From contig JAIUPT010000015.1 in assembly GCA_022315425.1 (NCBI GenBank), forward strand, positions 496,001 through 560,000: 64,000 nt of DNA, read 5' to 3'. Both the position numbers and the translations under genes were made by a program. Position 1 is the stretch's first letter. Every line of letters begins with the position of its first letter. This document shows positions 35,453-46,024 of this stretch, in pieces. The notes below the pieces were generated by a model. That model ran no database searches, was not told the origin of the DNA, and saw only the letters and a list, made by a program, of their open reading frames with translations. This stretch comes from Pseudevernia furfuracea (taxonomy: Eukaryota; Ascomycota; Lecanoromycetes; Lecanorales; Parmeliaceae).

Positions 35453-36387
35453 AGAGCAGCTCAGGCCATTCGGGGCCTTTGGAGAGTTTCAGCGACTGGT
35501 TTTTGGCACTTTTTTTCAGTGTAAGATTTTTGAAAGCATGCAGTTCTTGGTACATACAATTTGAATGGCGGGGAGCGGATACGTGGGTATCACTTCGTCG
35601 TTGAATAGAAACAAAATAGAAGAAGATTGGCAATGAACAACCTTCCACCTTGCATTCGTAAGTCAAAATCAGCATAAGTGCCTCTGTAAGAAAAATCCGC
35701 AAGTAGTGAGATTTATGAGAAAGTGACTGCATGTTCTCGACGAATCACGATTGAGTCCCATATCATGAAGCCTTTTAGCAGTTTCGACTACGAATTCAAG
35801 AATGCCGCCATGATTCCGGACCTCCCACACAACAGGTAAATCGATAATATCCAGGAGGATATATTGTCATACAATTTGGCCTGTTGCAAGCCACCCGGGT
35901 GCGCTGATCGGCCGAAATAGAATATCGAATCTTGCATGAGAGACCCCTCCACACCACCATTGCTCTATTGGCGTAGAGAGCTCGATTTGCGCCATTCCTT
36001 CCAAAAACATTCGGGAAGAAAACACTTTTGAGATCGAGTTCAAAAGAATTGTCAGAATATGATAGAGTATCCCACCACGAAGCAGCAGCAATAGTCAATT
36101 GAACAAAAGAGACATTCGCTCAAATGCAACGCTATCATGAGCCTACTTACGATAAAGTTTGTGCCAGGTCCGCCAAATTAGAAGTATGAGACCTTGATCA
36201 CAGCACAATGCAAAGTTCAAAGTCTTGGTGAGAGTAGTTGTCTTGATGCCAAGATTGACTAGTGGAGTCCGGCAACCTGTAAGTCTGAGACGCAAGAAAC
36301 ATCCCTCCGCGTAGGCATCAAACTGACACACTGTGCGTCTGCCCTTACGTGCGTATACCTTTTAATTTATGTCCATCTGGACGTATC
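35453..36387. other. Intergenic, AA11 to TLG1
   Basis: About 0.9 kb. A 100-codon minus ORF (35796-36098) and smaller ones have no recognisable relatives. No supported gene. Confidence 0.45.
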
Positions 36388-37227
36388 ATGTCATTCTACG
36401 GCCAGGATGACCCGTTCTTACAAGCTCAGGCGTAGGTCAGTTATAAGCAGTCAATAGCCAAAAGCTTACGATTCTGCCCAGTGATGTTCTGTCCACTTTG
36501 AAAACCACGAGATCTTTATTCTCCTCCTATCTCCGAATAAGATCTCTCGCCTCGTCCGCATCATCCCCTGAGCTGGCCCAAGCCCGCAGCGAGCTCGAAT
36601 CCACCGTCCAAGATCTTAGCACAGACCTACAAGACCTAGTAGACAGCGTGAAAGCCGTTGAAGGGGATCCTTTCCGGTATGGATTGGATATTGATGAAGT
36701 AGGTCGAAGGCGCAAGTTAGTACAAGATGCCGGAGATGAAGTTGAAAGCATGCGGCAAGAGCTCGCAAGGACAGTTACGGGCGCCCAGAGCAAAGGTCAA
36801 GGCATGAATGGAACACTGCCCCCACCATCGGCCTTTGATCCAGATGAGCCTGACGGCGATAATTATGGCGTCTTCGAACAGCAAAGACAAGTCGAGATGA
36901 TGCATGAGCAGGACGAGGCGCTAGATGGTGTATTCAAGACCGTGGGAAGTCTACGACAGCAAGCAGACGAGATGGGTAGAGAGCTCGAAGAGCAGGGAGA
37001 CATGCTGCAAGATGCTGACAAGCTCGCCGATAGAGTGGGAGGCAAATTGCAGAACGGCATCAAGAGAGTTGGTTGGGTAATAAAGAACAACGAGGGTATG
37101 AGGATCTTCGATTAATAACCCTGACGGATCAGCGACTAACCGCCTCTCAGATACATGGTCAAGTTGCTGCATTGGCATTCTGATATTTGTCTTGATACTT
37201 CTCTTGGTTCTCGTCCTGATACTCTGA
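36388..37227 (+). CDS. TLG1: Tlg1-like t-SNARE (syntaxin 6 family)
   Basis: Golgi/endosomal SNARE for retrograde endosome-to-Golgi transport, 244 aa. Exons are 36388-36431, 36482-37095 and 37151-37227; phases close at both junctions. Exon 1 encodes MSFYGQDDPFLQAQ and exon 2 continues DVLSTLKTTRSLFSSYLRIR, the syntaxin-6 N-terminal domain. The SNARE motif (QVEMMHEQDEALDGVFKTVG... to the Asn-Gly-Ile-Lys-Arg segment) precedes the short last exon, which encodes the C-terminal anchor (CCIGILIFVLILLLVLVLIL). The membrane anchor would be lost if the last intron were retained, because the retained frame stops at AGG ATC TTC GAT TAA. Family assignment is confident from domain order and length. Confidence 0.94.
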
Positions 37228-37897
37228 CCGTTTGACATCCCCCCTCATACCAGTATGGGGACTCCAGGAAACCTGATGGCGGATCTGCAACACTGAGGAT
37301 GCCAGGCCGATCGTTCACTTAGGTGGATACACCACAAGCTTCGTACTGAGGAACGCCATCTTGGCAATGTAGCTCAACAAGGGAGGGAGTTGAAACAGAC
37401 GACTGACCCGTGGGGACTAAATGGCTCGGGCAAAGCCACGATTTTCATTTGCAAGGTCTCCTGTCATTTCGTGCGGTACCCAGCTGCTACGAGAGTGCCA
37501 TTGCGACACCAACCTCTAAGGCTTAGTTGAAGCGATCCAGAGCCGATATAAGGATAACGTGAGCGACTGTTGCATAGAACCACTCATCACCAAATCACTG
37601 ACCTGCCCTCTTGTAGCTCTTCCGAAAGACCCGACATCGTTTAATTTGTTGATGGCTAAGTGCAAATAGCACGCAACGGAGACGTTCTAAGTTCGAGAAG
37701 CGAAAGGAAGTTCAATCAAAGCGCTTTACGTATAAGAAGGGTAGGGAATCACACTCCAGCGGCTTGGCACATTTGAGAAAATGGGATGTTTAGTAAAAAA
37801 ACAAGAGGACATAAGGCAAGTCTGCTGTTTTCGAAGATAGCTTCATTTTTGATTGAAACAGATATATCTGTGAAGTTGGCTATCCTGGTATTGGTGC
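37228..37897. other. Intergenic between convergent genes
   Basis: Spacer between TLG1 (+) and the secreted-protein gene (-). No ORF worth annotating. Confidence 0.45.
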
Positions 37898-38641
37898 TTA
37901 TGCTTGAAGTATTCCAGGCATGACCTCCTGTGCGCTACGTCTCACTCTCGCCGTCCCCACAGACTCCCCAGCCACAGGGTTCACTTTCTTCACTTCTCCA
38001 AACGCCCATTGCGCTTGATCTCTCGAATCCCAGATCTCAAATTGTGTTCCAAAATCACTTCCTACGGCTAACCCCTCGACCGCAATAAGCAATACGCTCC
38101 ATGTCATATGCTTTCCAGGCACACCCTCTACCGTGAGCTCCAAGGGCAAGTTGTTCGTCATGAGGCCTGCTGCTATTGTGCTAGGAGGTGCGAATGGTCT
38201 CCAGACGAAGGGGTCATTATTGAGGCCAAGGGGCCCATCGCCGTGACGGCTAATCTCGTCATTGATATACTCGTGGATCCTGAGAAGGGTGCTACCAAGT
38301 ATTTGCCCGTCGATAGGGGTCGTTGTTGTGACGTGCAATTCGATTGTGGAGTGCGGAACACGAAATTCAAATATCTCGGCCTCTGCGAGAGGGGTGTTCG
38401 AAGTTGTGAACTCGTTAATCGTAGAGTTGTTGGGCAGGGCGGACAGCCCGCCGATTTCGTTGGGCGGCACGGTAGGCATGATGGAGGGAAGAACAGCTCT
38501 AACTACTTGTCAGTTAGAGTCGATGAATCAAGGACCTGCTGAATTAAGTGCTTGCCTTTTCACAGGTGGGAAGGTCTCGTGAGCTCCTGGCGCGAGAGGG
38601 AACAACAATGTCAACGTGAGCGGTATGGTCTTAAGGCACAT
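37898..38641 (-). CDS. Predicted secreted protein of unknown function
   Basis: Unrecognised protein of 228 aa. Exons are 38641-38556 and 38498-37898. The N-terminus MCLKTIPLTLTLLFPLAPGAHE is a plausible signal peptide, followed by PPVKR, a possible Kex2-like site. The mature part is rich in Thr, Pro and small residues in its first third. It then has beta-like segments (FEFRVPHSTIELHVTTTTP, FGTQFEIWDSRDQAQWAFGEV). The intron appears to start with GC (AAAAG|GCAAGC) and ends GTTAG after a ctaac branch. That is the only pairing I found that preserves frame, and a GT donor nearby (GTGAAA) does not. An alternative upstream ATG (38848) would bury the signal peptide. Confidence 0.65.
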
Positions 38642-39560
38642 ACGGAGAATATCAGGAAGGACTCGCATCTGGCCAAAGGCCTTGATGAAAAGGACAGCAA
38701 TGAAATGTCCGGGCATGCTGCTTGTTGCATATTTGAAAGCTAGGATGGATGTTGTGGCAAACTTATTGTCCCATGCGGAGAACATGGCGGTTGTATCGCG
38801 TCGGATGGTGGAGATAAATGAATCTGGGGTAGAGACAGATCTGCGCATACGGATAAACGAAACTCATTGGGGGTCGAATACCGTTACACGATTTCTTTGA
38901 GCAATCGTGCCAGACAGAGCCTTGTTCATAGCCAATAAGGCCAGGTTCACTCAGCGGTGATCATCACCCAGGTGTCTAAAAATCGCGGGGTCCTATGACA
39001 ACGAAGTGAAACAATACCGCAGGAGTGAGCAAAGGAATGCATAGAATCATGAGGTTCGGGGTCGATCTTAAAGTTTACATCAGTCGGTGTCCCAACGACT
39101 CTGACAAAAGCCTCGGTTTGAGCCGCTGGAGGCGAAGGGGCAATGAACTCTGCAAGCCAGAACACTCTGCCTCGAAGGTCAAGCAGCCCTCAAATAGCAA
39201 ATTCATTCTAGAATGGACCCGAGCCAATCGACGAACACGAAGCATCAAGTGAATATCGCGGCTTACACTGCCTAAAAACTTCGGCAGCTCAATCATCCTT
39301 CCGACTGGTAATGTGCCTAACCTTCTCTGAGAACGTAGGGAGTCTTCCGGACGTGAGCTGCTGGAGAGCATAGCAGCCGTAGAATTTTCAAAGGAAAGGT
39401 CGCGGACTGAGAGGCTGGAAACAAAATCTAGCGTCACGAACTGATGAAGGAAAGCCTTAGAAAATACCCGATCCAGCGTGATAGATAAATGGCATCAGGG
39501 CGACACGGGAGTCAATACCCACGGTGATTACTCAAAGCATGCGCTCTCCCCGAGCAGTCC
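38642..39560. other. Intergenic, upstream of secreted-protein gene and downstream of YIH1
   Basis: A 120-codon minus ORF (39075-39437) reads protein-like in part (SLRSQRRLGTLPVGRMIELPKF) but has no recognisable relatives and no obvious splice partners. Left unannotated. Confidence 0.4.
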
Positions 39561-40400
39561 CTAATCGTTCATCATCCTGCTCTTCGTCCAGCCCCCCTTG
39601 ACGACAGCTTCCCTTGCCACATTGTTGATGATGCTGAAGCGATCAGGCCCTAGCTTGACCCCGCCGTACCACCTACTAACAACAACTAGCACATTCCATA
39701 CACTCATCACCTGCAAGAGACGTAGTAGTCGTCCTCCAGCTGCATTTTCACCATCATCATCACAGTCGTGGTAGGTAATGTCACTTATTGATTCGGCAGT
39801 GGAGGGAGCGCGGATACGATACCCCCAAATATTATGGGTGGCTTTGGCAGCGCGTTTGTCTGACTTAAGTAGGTGTGCTAAACAAGCGTGGGATTGGGCT
39901 GGCGATGTGACGGTGCAAGCCCTAGCTACAAAGGTCGACTTCTTCTCGGTGATGGCTGAAGAGACAAACCAACAAGGCTCCTCCTCGAAAGTACAAGGGG
40001 TGCCGTTGAGCACAAGGCTTGCATCATCGTCAGGATCGGCCGGGGAGGACTGTTGACCACTGGAATCCTCGGCCAAAGCGGTATCGAGCTCCTGCAGTAG
40101 GTCGAAGAGGCAGACGGAGCCCGGAATGAATAACCGAAGTAGTATTGCTCTTGCAGTTTCTAGGACATGGCTCCCGTAACCTTTTCTCGCCTGCGCCCCT
40201 GTTCTTTCTGTGCCTAGCAGTTGGGGAATTGACTCAGGATAGTTGGGCGGGAACAACACGCGCAATGAGGCCTCCCTATGGGGAATCGATAGGATATAGG
40301 TAAAAGCAGGATCTGCTTCTCGTAATACATCGTTGCCATAAATCGACCGAATAGCTTCTATCTCGTTGACTAGATCTTCTGACATCATGTCCATGGGCAT
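39561..40400 (-). CDS. YIH1: Yih1/IMPACT homologue (RWD + UPF0029)
   Basis: Negative regulator of the Gcn2 kinase: it competes for Gcn1 through its RWD domain and so dampens the amino-acid starvation response in the cytosol. Single exon, 279 aa. The RWD domain (about 1-120) has EIEAIRSIYG and the YPESIPQLL signature. After an acidic linker the IMPACT/UPF0029 domain (about 145-279) shows KKSTFVARA, THNIWGYRI, DDDGENAAGGRLLRLLQ and VVVSRWYGGVKLGPDRF. The fourth and fifth codon region (MPMDMM) offers several near-equivalent starts; the first is taken. It is divergent from the GCP5-like gene with a 371-bp spacer. Confidence 0.96.
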   Translation of the reverse strand: MPMDMMSEDLVNEIEAIRSIYGNDVLREADPAFTYILSIPHREASLRVLFPPNYPESIPQLLGTERTGAQARKGYGSHVLETARAILLRLFIPGSVCLFDLLQELDTALAEDSSGQQSSPADPDDDASLVLNGTPCTFEEEPCWFVSSAITEKKSTFVARACTVTSPAQSHACLAHLLKSDKRAAKATHNIWGYRIRAPSTAESISDITYHDCDDDGENAAGGRLLRLLQVMSVWNVLVVVSRWYGGVKLGPDRFSIINNVAREAVVKGGWTKSRMMND

Positions 40401-40771
40401 CTAGAGTTGTCGATTGTACCGGGCGGTGGGGGTAGACAGACCATAAGATTCGCCACAATTAAAAGCTGCAACTGGCTTCCCATAATCTCTCTAGACGTTT
40501 CTCAGTTGCAGTGGGGTATGTGCGGGACCGTGTCGTAAAAGATTGAAGATTTCCCACCCGTCAACATATGACTAAGCCCTTACGGAATATAGTAACACTT
40601 GGGCGGGGCGATATCCGACTTCTGGACCCTTTTTCTTGGCATGTCCAGGACTTTACGTGTCAACCTCCCTGAGGCTCCGTATCAATTTCGCGTCCAGTCG
40701 CGCTTTTCTCGCTCGCTCGGGTGTCCAATGTTAACCGTTGTGACTACAGTATCAACTTCCACCCAAGACCA
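40401..40771. promoter_or_regulatory. Divergent promoter region YIH1 / GCP5-like
   Basis: 371 bp between two start codons on opposite strands, so it presumably contains both promoters. It includes one copy (40642-40668) of a 27-bp sequence that recurs near 54.2 kb. No specific binding site could be assigned. Confidence 0.45.
40642..40668 (+). repeat. 27-bp dispersed repeat, copy A
   Basis: Matches 54235-54261 on the same strand at 24 of 27 positions; the three differences are all C/T or A/G transitions. The core is ccaggacttt, then cgtg, then caacctcc. Confidence 0.6.
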
Positions 40772-43444
40772 ATGGCCCACAAGGCAGAAACTAGCCTTTT
40801 GGTTGACCGACTGATCAAGGCTTTGATCAAGAATCCGTCAGAGGCTGATGTGGAACGCTGTAAACGTTCAGCCTTGAGTACATTGGCAAACAGCCATTCT
40901 TCGCGTATCAATCAATTCGAGATCACTGCTCGATTGGTGGGTTTGGAGGAGAAATGGAGAATCCTCAACAATGATCCACTAGCAGATGCTCTCCATCTTC
41001 GACGAGCAGAATTATGCATATTATCCAACAGATGGTCCCCGGAGGTTCTATCGCTTTTATTACAACTATCGGACAGACCAGTTGACCATTCAAATATTGT
41101 GGATCTGGCACCACTGAAGCTTGAGCTACTACCTGCTCCTCTGACATGGGCCGATATCTTGGCAGAAGACCCATTGGATGACAGGGATGGTATTTGGAAG
41201 AATGTGGACTTCACAGCAAGTAATTCGGACGATGATGAACGGACCGAATCCCTTCACTCTGATGAGTCAGTAACCCTGCCAGAATCCAGCGTATCCGGAC
41301 AAGCGGTCGAAGCTCGCATTGAGACACTGATTGAGCCCGCCACAATCATATCGCTTCGAGAAATTCAAAATGCGCGATTTTGGAACTTGCGAGACGTCGA
41401 TAAGTTTAACTTGATCTGCAAGGAAAACGAAGAACGTAGCCCAAAGAGGAATCTGACTGAGCTGCAGGCGGGACGGGACGTCGTCTTCCTACTCCTGGGA
41501 CTACCAACGTCTATATTCAGTCAAGATGACAAAGGGCAGATTACCGTCTTCAAAGCGGATTTCCTAGAGCATGCCTCTCAAGAGTCATTGACCGGTCTAT
41601 TGCAACGATTTGTTGTAATTGCTAATAAGTTGCTCAATATACGACAATGGGTCAGAAAGGACGAAAAGATCCCTCTCGAACAAACTTTTCAAGCTGCCCT
41701 TGCCTCACGCCTAGAAATTGTTGATCGTGCCTTGTCTGCAATTCAAATCAAGATACTCTCCCGTGATGTCAAATCGGGCCCAAGTCTCTTGGAGCTCTAC
41801 GATGAGACTTCTAATATGAGCCGACTCCTACTACAGGTACATGACATCTTGCTGGAGTTGGACCTCAATTCAAAGCTCGAAAGGCCTTTCCGTATCCTGG
41901 AATGCTTGTTTGATAAAACATGTGTCAACCAAGGCATTGGAGATGCAGAAGGTTATGAGTACATGGCCAATCTCTTTTTCGACTGTTTCCAGACGTACCT
42001 TAAGCCTATACGATTATGGATGGAAAAAGGTCAACTCACTGGGCGCGATGGGGTAATCTTCATCAAACAGGACGACGAAAATGTTGACTTAAACTCCGTA
42101 TGGTCGAATCAGCATCATCTCATAGAAGATAGCAATAGCGGCTTGTACGCTCCAAAATTTCTCCATGTGGCCGCAAAGAAGATTTTCAATACGGGCAAAA
42201 GCGTCGACTTTCTAAGACGTTTAGGATGCGAACACCATGGTCTAAGGCGAGATCCGGCGAAGGAAGTTGCAATGACCTACCAATCTGTCTGTCTGTCATC
42301 GGATCTTGGCCTATTCAGTCCTTTCGCCGAGCTTTTCGACATGGCACTCAAGAAGTGGATTGCCAGTAAGCATCAAGCGTCCTTGTCGGAGCTTCGTGGG
42401 CAACTTGAGTCGCGTTGTGGCTTGCACTCGTCGTTAGATGCCTTAGAGTATATTTACTTCGCTAAGGGCGCATTGAACATCAACGTCAATAGCAGGATCT
42501 TCGAGAAGATAGATCGCGGGAATAATCGATGGAATGATGCCTTCATTATGACTGGGTTGTTCCAAAGTGCTTTCAATTCTATTCCCTGCATAGACATTGA
42601 TCGTCTCGAGATCTGTGCGAGTCCTGCGACCCAACAGGAATTAAGTGGAGCACGGCGCTCCATGAACGTTCTTGAGGATATTCGGGTCTCGTACACGCTT
42701 TCCTGGCCCGTTGCCAACGTTATCAGAACGGATTCTATTGAACTTTACCAGCGTGTCTTCGTCTTTCTGACGCAATTGCAGAGAGCGAAGTATCTGCTCC
42801 AGCGGCAGAAAATCGCAAAAAGCGTGCAAACAACAGAAAAGAAGCCACTTTTACAACTTTACAACCTCCGCCACCGCCTTCTCTGGCTGACAAACACAAT
42901 GCTGACTTACATCACCGATATGGTCCTCTCAGTGGCTACTGCTGACATGCGTATCGCCATGGATCGAGCTGAGGATGTAGATGGTATGATCGCAGTCCAT
43001 CAGGCTTACATTACAAAAGTCGAAGATCAATGTCTTTTGCTGAAGAAACACAAGTCTATTCGCCAAGCTATCATATCGTTGCTTGATCTAACCATTCTTT
43101 TCTCAGACGTGCAGGCCTCCTCTACGAGAAAGATATCCTCCGACTCAGGGGGTACCTTCACAGATACGAAAGCCAACCAAAAGCATGCAGCCAATTCCAA
43201 AGAGGATCGGGTGGCTAAAGCTGCCTCAGACGACGAAGACAGCGATTCTGAATATGACGACTCACGTCCCCGTCCCCTTTTGCACTCAGAGCCTACAGAT
43301 GTAGGTAGGCTGCAGCAAATGCTCGACACCTTCAGGAATCTCCATAGTTTTGTAACCGCAGCAGTGAGAGGAATCAGCAAAGCTGACAGTGCGCCTTCTT
43401 GGGAGATGCTTGCCAATAATTTAGCTATGGGATTGGATAAGTGA
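40772..43444 (+). CDS. Gamma-tubulin complex component, GCP5-like
   Basis: Predicted subunit of the gamma-tubulin ring complex that nucleates microtubules at spindle pole bodies. It is 890 aa in one exon. ATG 40772 (MAHKAETSLLVDRL) is used; the upstream extension begins only with a GTG. The N-terminal 150 residues are helical. An acidic segment (SDDDERTESLHSDES) precedes the GRIP1-type region (EPATIISLREIQNARFW ... DVVFLLLGLPTSIFSQD). The C-terminal GRIP2-type half has APKFLHVAAKKIFNTGKSVDFLRRLG, SYTLSWPVANVIRTDSIELYQRVFVFL and LRHRLLWLTNTMLTYITD. An acidic run near the end (SDDEDSDSEYDDSRPR) interrupts the last helices. Length, motif order and fungal type fit GCP5 better than GCP2/3 (Spc97/98) or GCP4/6. 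Confidence 0.9.
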   Translation: MAHKAETSLLVDRLIKALIKNPSEADVERCKRSALSTLANSHSSRINQFEITARLVGLEEKWRILNNDPLADALHLRRAELCILSNRWSPEVLSLLLQLSDRPVDHSNIVDLAPLKLELLPAPLTWADILAEDPLDDRDGIWKNVDFTASNSDDDERTESLHSDESVTLPESSVSGQAVEARIETLIEPATIISLREIQNARFWNLRDVDKFNLICKENEERSPKRNLTELQAGRDVVFLLLGLPTSIFSQDDKGQITVFKADFLEHASQESLTGLLQRFVVIANKLLNIRQWVRKDEKIPLEQTFQAALASRLEIVDRALSAIQIKILSRDVKSGPSLLELYDETSNMSRLLLQVHDILLELDLNSKLERPFRILECLFDKTCVNQGIGDAEGYEYMANLFFDCFQTYLKPIRLWMEKGQLTGRDGVIFIKQDDENVDLNSVWSNQHHLIEDSNSGLYAPKFLHVAAKKIFNTGKSVDFLRRLGCEHHGLRRDPAKEVAMTYQSVCLSSDLGLFSPFAELFDMALKKWIASKHQASLSELRGQLESRCGLHSSLDALEYIYFAKGALNINVNSRIFEKIDRGNNRWNDAFIMTGLFQSAFNSIPCIDIDRLEICASPATQQELSGARRSMNVLEDIRVSYTLSWPVANVIRTDSIELYQRVFVFLTQLQRAKYLLQRQKIAKSVQTTEKKPLLQLYNLRHRLLWLTNTMLTYITDMVLSVATADMRIAMDRAEDVDGMIAVHQAYITKVEDQCLLLKKHKSIRQAIISLLDLTILFSDVQASSTRKISSDSGGTFTDTKANQKHAANSKEDRVAKAASDDEDSDSEYDDSRPRPLLHSEPTDVGRLQQMLDTFRNLHSFVTAAVRGISKADSAPSWEMLANNLAMGLDK

Positions 43445-44117
43445 TGCTTAAAGAAGACTTCATGGAGTGGGACCAGCCAGGGAAAGCTGCACAATTACGC
43501 AAGATCACGTCGCTAAGCTTGAACTGCAAGGAGACCTTGTGAAGGAAGGACAGAATAAACCTTTCTCATGGCGTACTCTGCGAACACGGGCAGAGCCTCG
43601 TACACTTGTGAACAGCAGAAGGAGACGTATGGCTGGCAACAAATGTTCAAAATTAGGTTAGGGCCAATGACCCGCCGGTGTCCTGAAGTAAAGGGTCCCA
43701 ATTGGAGGTGGAATTAAAAAGGTTGCTATTGTTAATCCCTACAAAGATAGAAGTTTACTGCTGTCAATAATATTCCAAGTGTAATCGTATTACCATACTC
43801 TGTAGTGATTTTCCAATATGTGTGTGGTCTATAAAGTCTCGAAGATTTACCGTTAAAGTGGCCCCCAGACTCCGTGGCAACTCGAACCTAGCCCGGCTCT
43901 AGTTTTGCCGATGATTTGCCATGCTGATGTACGGATACGCGTATAACCGCCAACGGTTATAATTGTTTTTCTTGTTTTTCTTGTATCTGTATCAAGCATG
44001 GGACAAGAATAATGAACGATGGGGAGGTAGAAAAGGTATGCCAATGGCGACGACCCTTTCACACGCATATCTTTCCCTAAGTGACTGGTCAATGAGAAGC
44101 CGAGAACGACTGAACAC
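43445..44117. other. Intergenic, GCP5-like to mannosyltransferase gene
   Basis: No gene seen. A sequence near 43875-43890 superficially resembles a tRNA T-arm on the minus strand, but its stem does not pair. Otherwise unremarkable. Confidence 0.45.
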
Positions 44118-45474
44118 ATGGCTATCCCAAAACCATTGCGTGCATTGGCGATAATATCTGCTTTTTTATTCTTCTACCTCCTCTTTCAGGCCTTTAGAAC
44201 CCCCCCGACAATACATGGACCAGGCGATCTGGAGCAAGAGCTTCCCAATGAGCCAACCTTACAAGGTACTACCATCGTGAGCTCGTCTGGACATGCTAAT
44301 AGCAACCAGAGTACGGCGAACCTCCTCCACCGGTATGGCGGGCTGATGGGTACGCTGCGGACAACCCTGATTCACCTCGCATTAATGCGACACTGCTGGC
44401 GCTGGTACGAAATGAAGAGCTCGATGGTATGCTGGTATCCATGAGAGACTTGGAGCGAACATGGAACTCAAAATTCAACTACCCCTGGACGTTCTTCAAC
44501 GACGTCCCCTTTTCAGAAGACTTCAAACGCCTAACCCAGATGGAGACGAAAGCAAAATGCAATTATGGTACGGCTGTCCATTTTGCCACCGATTCCAGCG
44601 TCTTCACATACTAACAGCATTTCTTCCTACAGAATTGATTCCCAAAGAACACTGGGCAGTCCCCTCCTGGATCAACAGCGATCTATTTGATGAGTCCGCC
44701 AAGATGCTCGAAGAGCAGGAAGTTCAATACGGTCCCATGGTATCTTACCATCAAATGTGCCGTTGGAATAGTGGCATGTTCTACAAACACCCTGCCCTTC
44801 AAGATGTCCGTTACTATTGGCGCGTGGAGCCGAAAGTACACTTCTTCTGCGATATTGACTACGATATTTTCCGCTGGATGAGCGACCACAACAAGACCTA
44901 CGGCTTTACGATCAACCTTTACGATGCGCCGCAGACCATACCAACCTTGTGGCCAGAGACTGAAAAGTTCATGGCGGCACATCCAGAATACTTGCACGAG
45001 AATAGTGCGAGAGAGTGGGTGGTAGATAGCAAGAGAAGGCCGGAACACAATATCAAAGCGAACGGGTACAGCACGTGTCATTTTTGGAGCAATTTCGAGA
45101 TTGCGGACATGGAGTTTTGGCGTTCCAAACCCTATGAAGACTACTTCGAGCACTTGGATCGAGCCGGTGGTTTCTTCTACGAGAGGTGGGGGGATGCGCC
45201 GGTGCATAGCATTGCGCTGGGGCTGTTTGAGGATAAGAGCAAGATCCATTGGTAAGGCTTCCCAACCTGCAATCGACCTCATGTCCAAGATGAATAGGCC
45301 ATCTGACTGCATTTCAGGTTCCGTGATATCGGATACCAGCACATACCCTACTTTAACTGCCCTAAGTCGCCCAAGTGTAAGGGGTGTGTCACGGGCCGTT
45401 TCACCGATGGCGAAAGATTCCTATTCAAGGAAGATTGCAGGCCTAATTGGTTCAAATACGTGGGCATGGATTGA
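44118..45474 (+). CDS. Golgi alpha-1,2-mannosyltransferase, Ktr/Kre2/Mnt1 family (GT15)
   Basis: Type II membrane glycosyltransferase that adds alpha-1,2-mannose to O- and N-glycans in the Golgi. It is 393 aa, with exons 44118-44265, 44310-44567, 44633-45251 and 45318-45474. The signal anchor is at about residues 8-27 (LAIISAFLFFYLLFQAF). Family blocks follow in order: INATLLALVRNEELDGM, FNYPWTFFNDVPFSEDF, HWAVPSWIN, SYHQMCRWNSGMFYKHP, the donor-binding RVEPKVHFFCDIDYD, YSTCHFWSNFEIADM and FFYERWGDAPVHSIAL. The final exon carries the conserved Cys-rich end (FNCPKSPKCKGC, CRPNWFKYVG). Each intron has a recognisable branch site. Which Ktr paralogue this is cannot be told. Confidence 0.95.
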
Positions 45475-46024
45475 TACCCGGAGATGGAAGAATAAGGTCT
45501 TCGAGGAAGGAAGACAACAACTAAGGTATTTTCTTACAAGTCGATGTGTATAGTAGGTATGTGCTACCTTCCGGCGCAATGGGATGTAGATTCTGGCGCA
45601 AAAAGGCATCACGAAAGTATTCTTGTATTTAAGCTATTTCGATGTACATAGAAGAGCCCTCGAACGGTACAGGACAGGCATGAATTACCATGTGAGCACC
45701 TGCAGTCTTGTTCGAGTTAGTCATCATTACAAAAACCTAGGTATTATCAAATTCCTCATCGAAGGCGCAATTTAACCAGGTGTGGGCTATCCCAGACTGA
45801 AATCAGAAGTGCAATACCCCGTCGGTCCCAGCGCAGTGCAAAAAGGTTTGTACTCTGCTAGCCATTCAAACTCATTCGAGTAGAGCAACAAGCAAGCTTT
45901 GGCAGACAACTATGTGCATATATCGTATACAGACGAGTCAAACGGCGTCGTACAACCTTGGTTGTAACGCTCTTTTCGGATTTTTCTCTTTGGCCCCAAT
46001 ATCTCAACAGGCCCTCGGTCCTTA
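45475..46024. other. Intergenic between convergent genes
   Basis: 3' spacer between the mannosyltransferase (+) and COX6 (-). Nothing supportable seen. Confidence 0.45.

Noticed and set aside
39075..39437. 120-codon minus ORF downstream of YIH1
   Set aside because: Some protein-like composition but no recognised family, no start context and no splice partner. More likely 3' flanking sequence.
43860..43900. tRNA-like sequence on the minus strand (GGTTCGAG near a short stem)
   Set aside because: The five-base T-stem does not pair, and no matching acceptor or D-arm is present.
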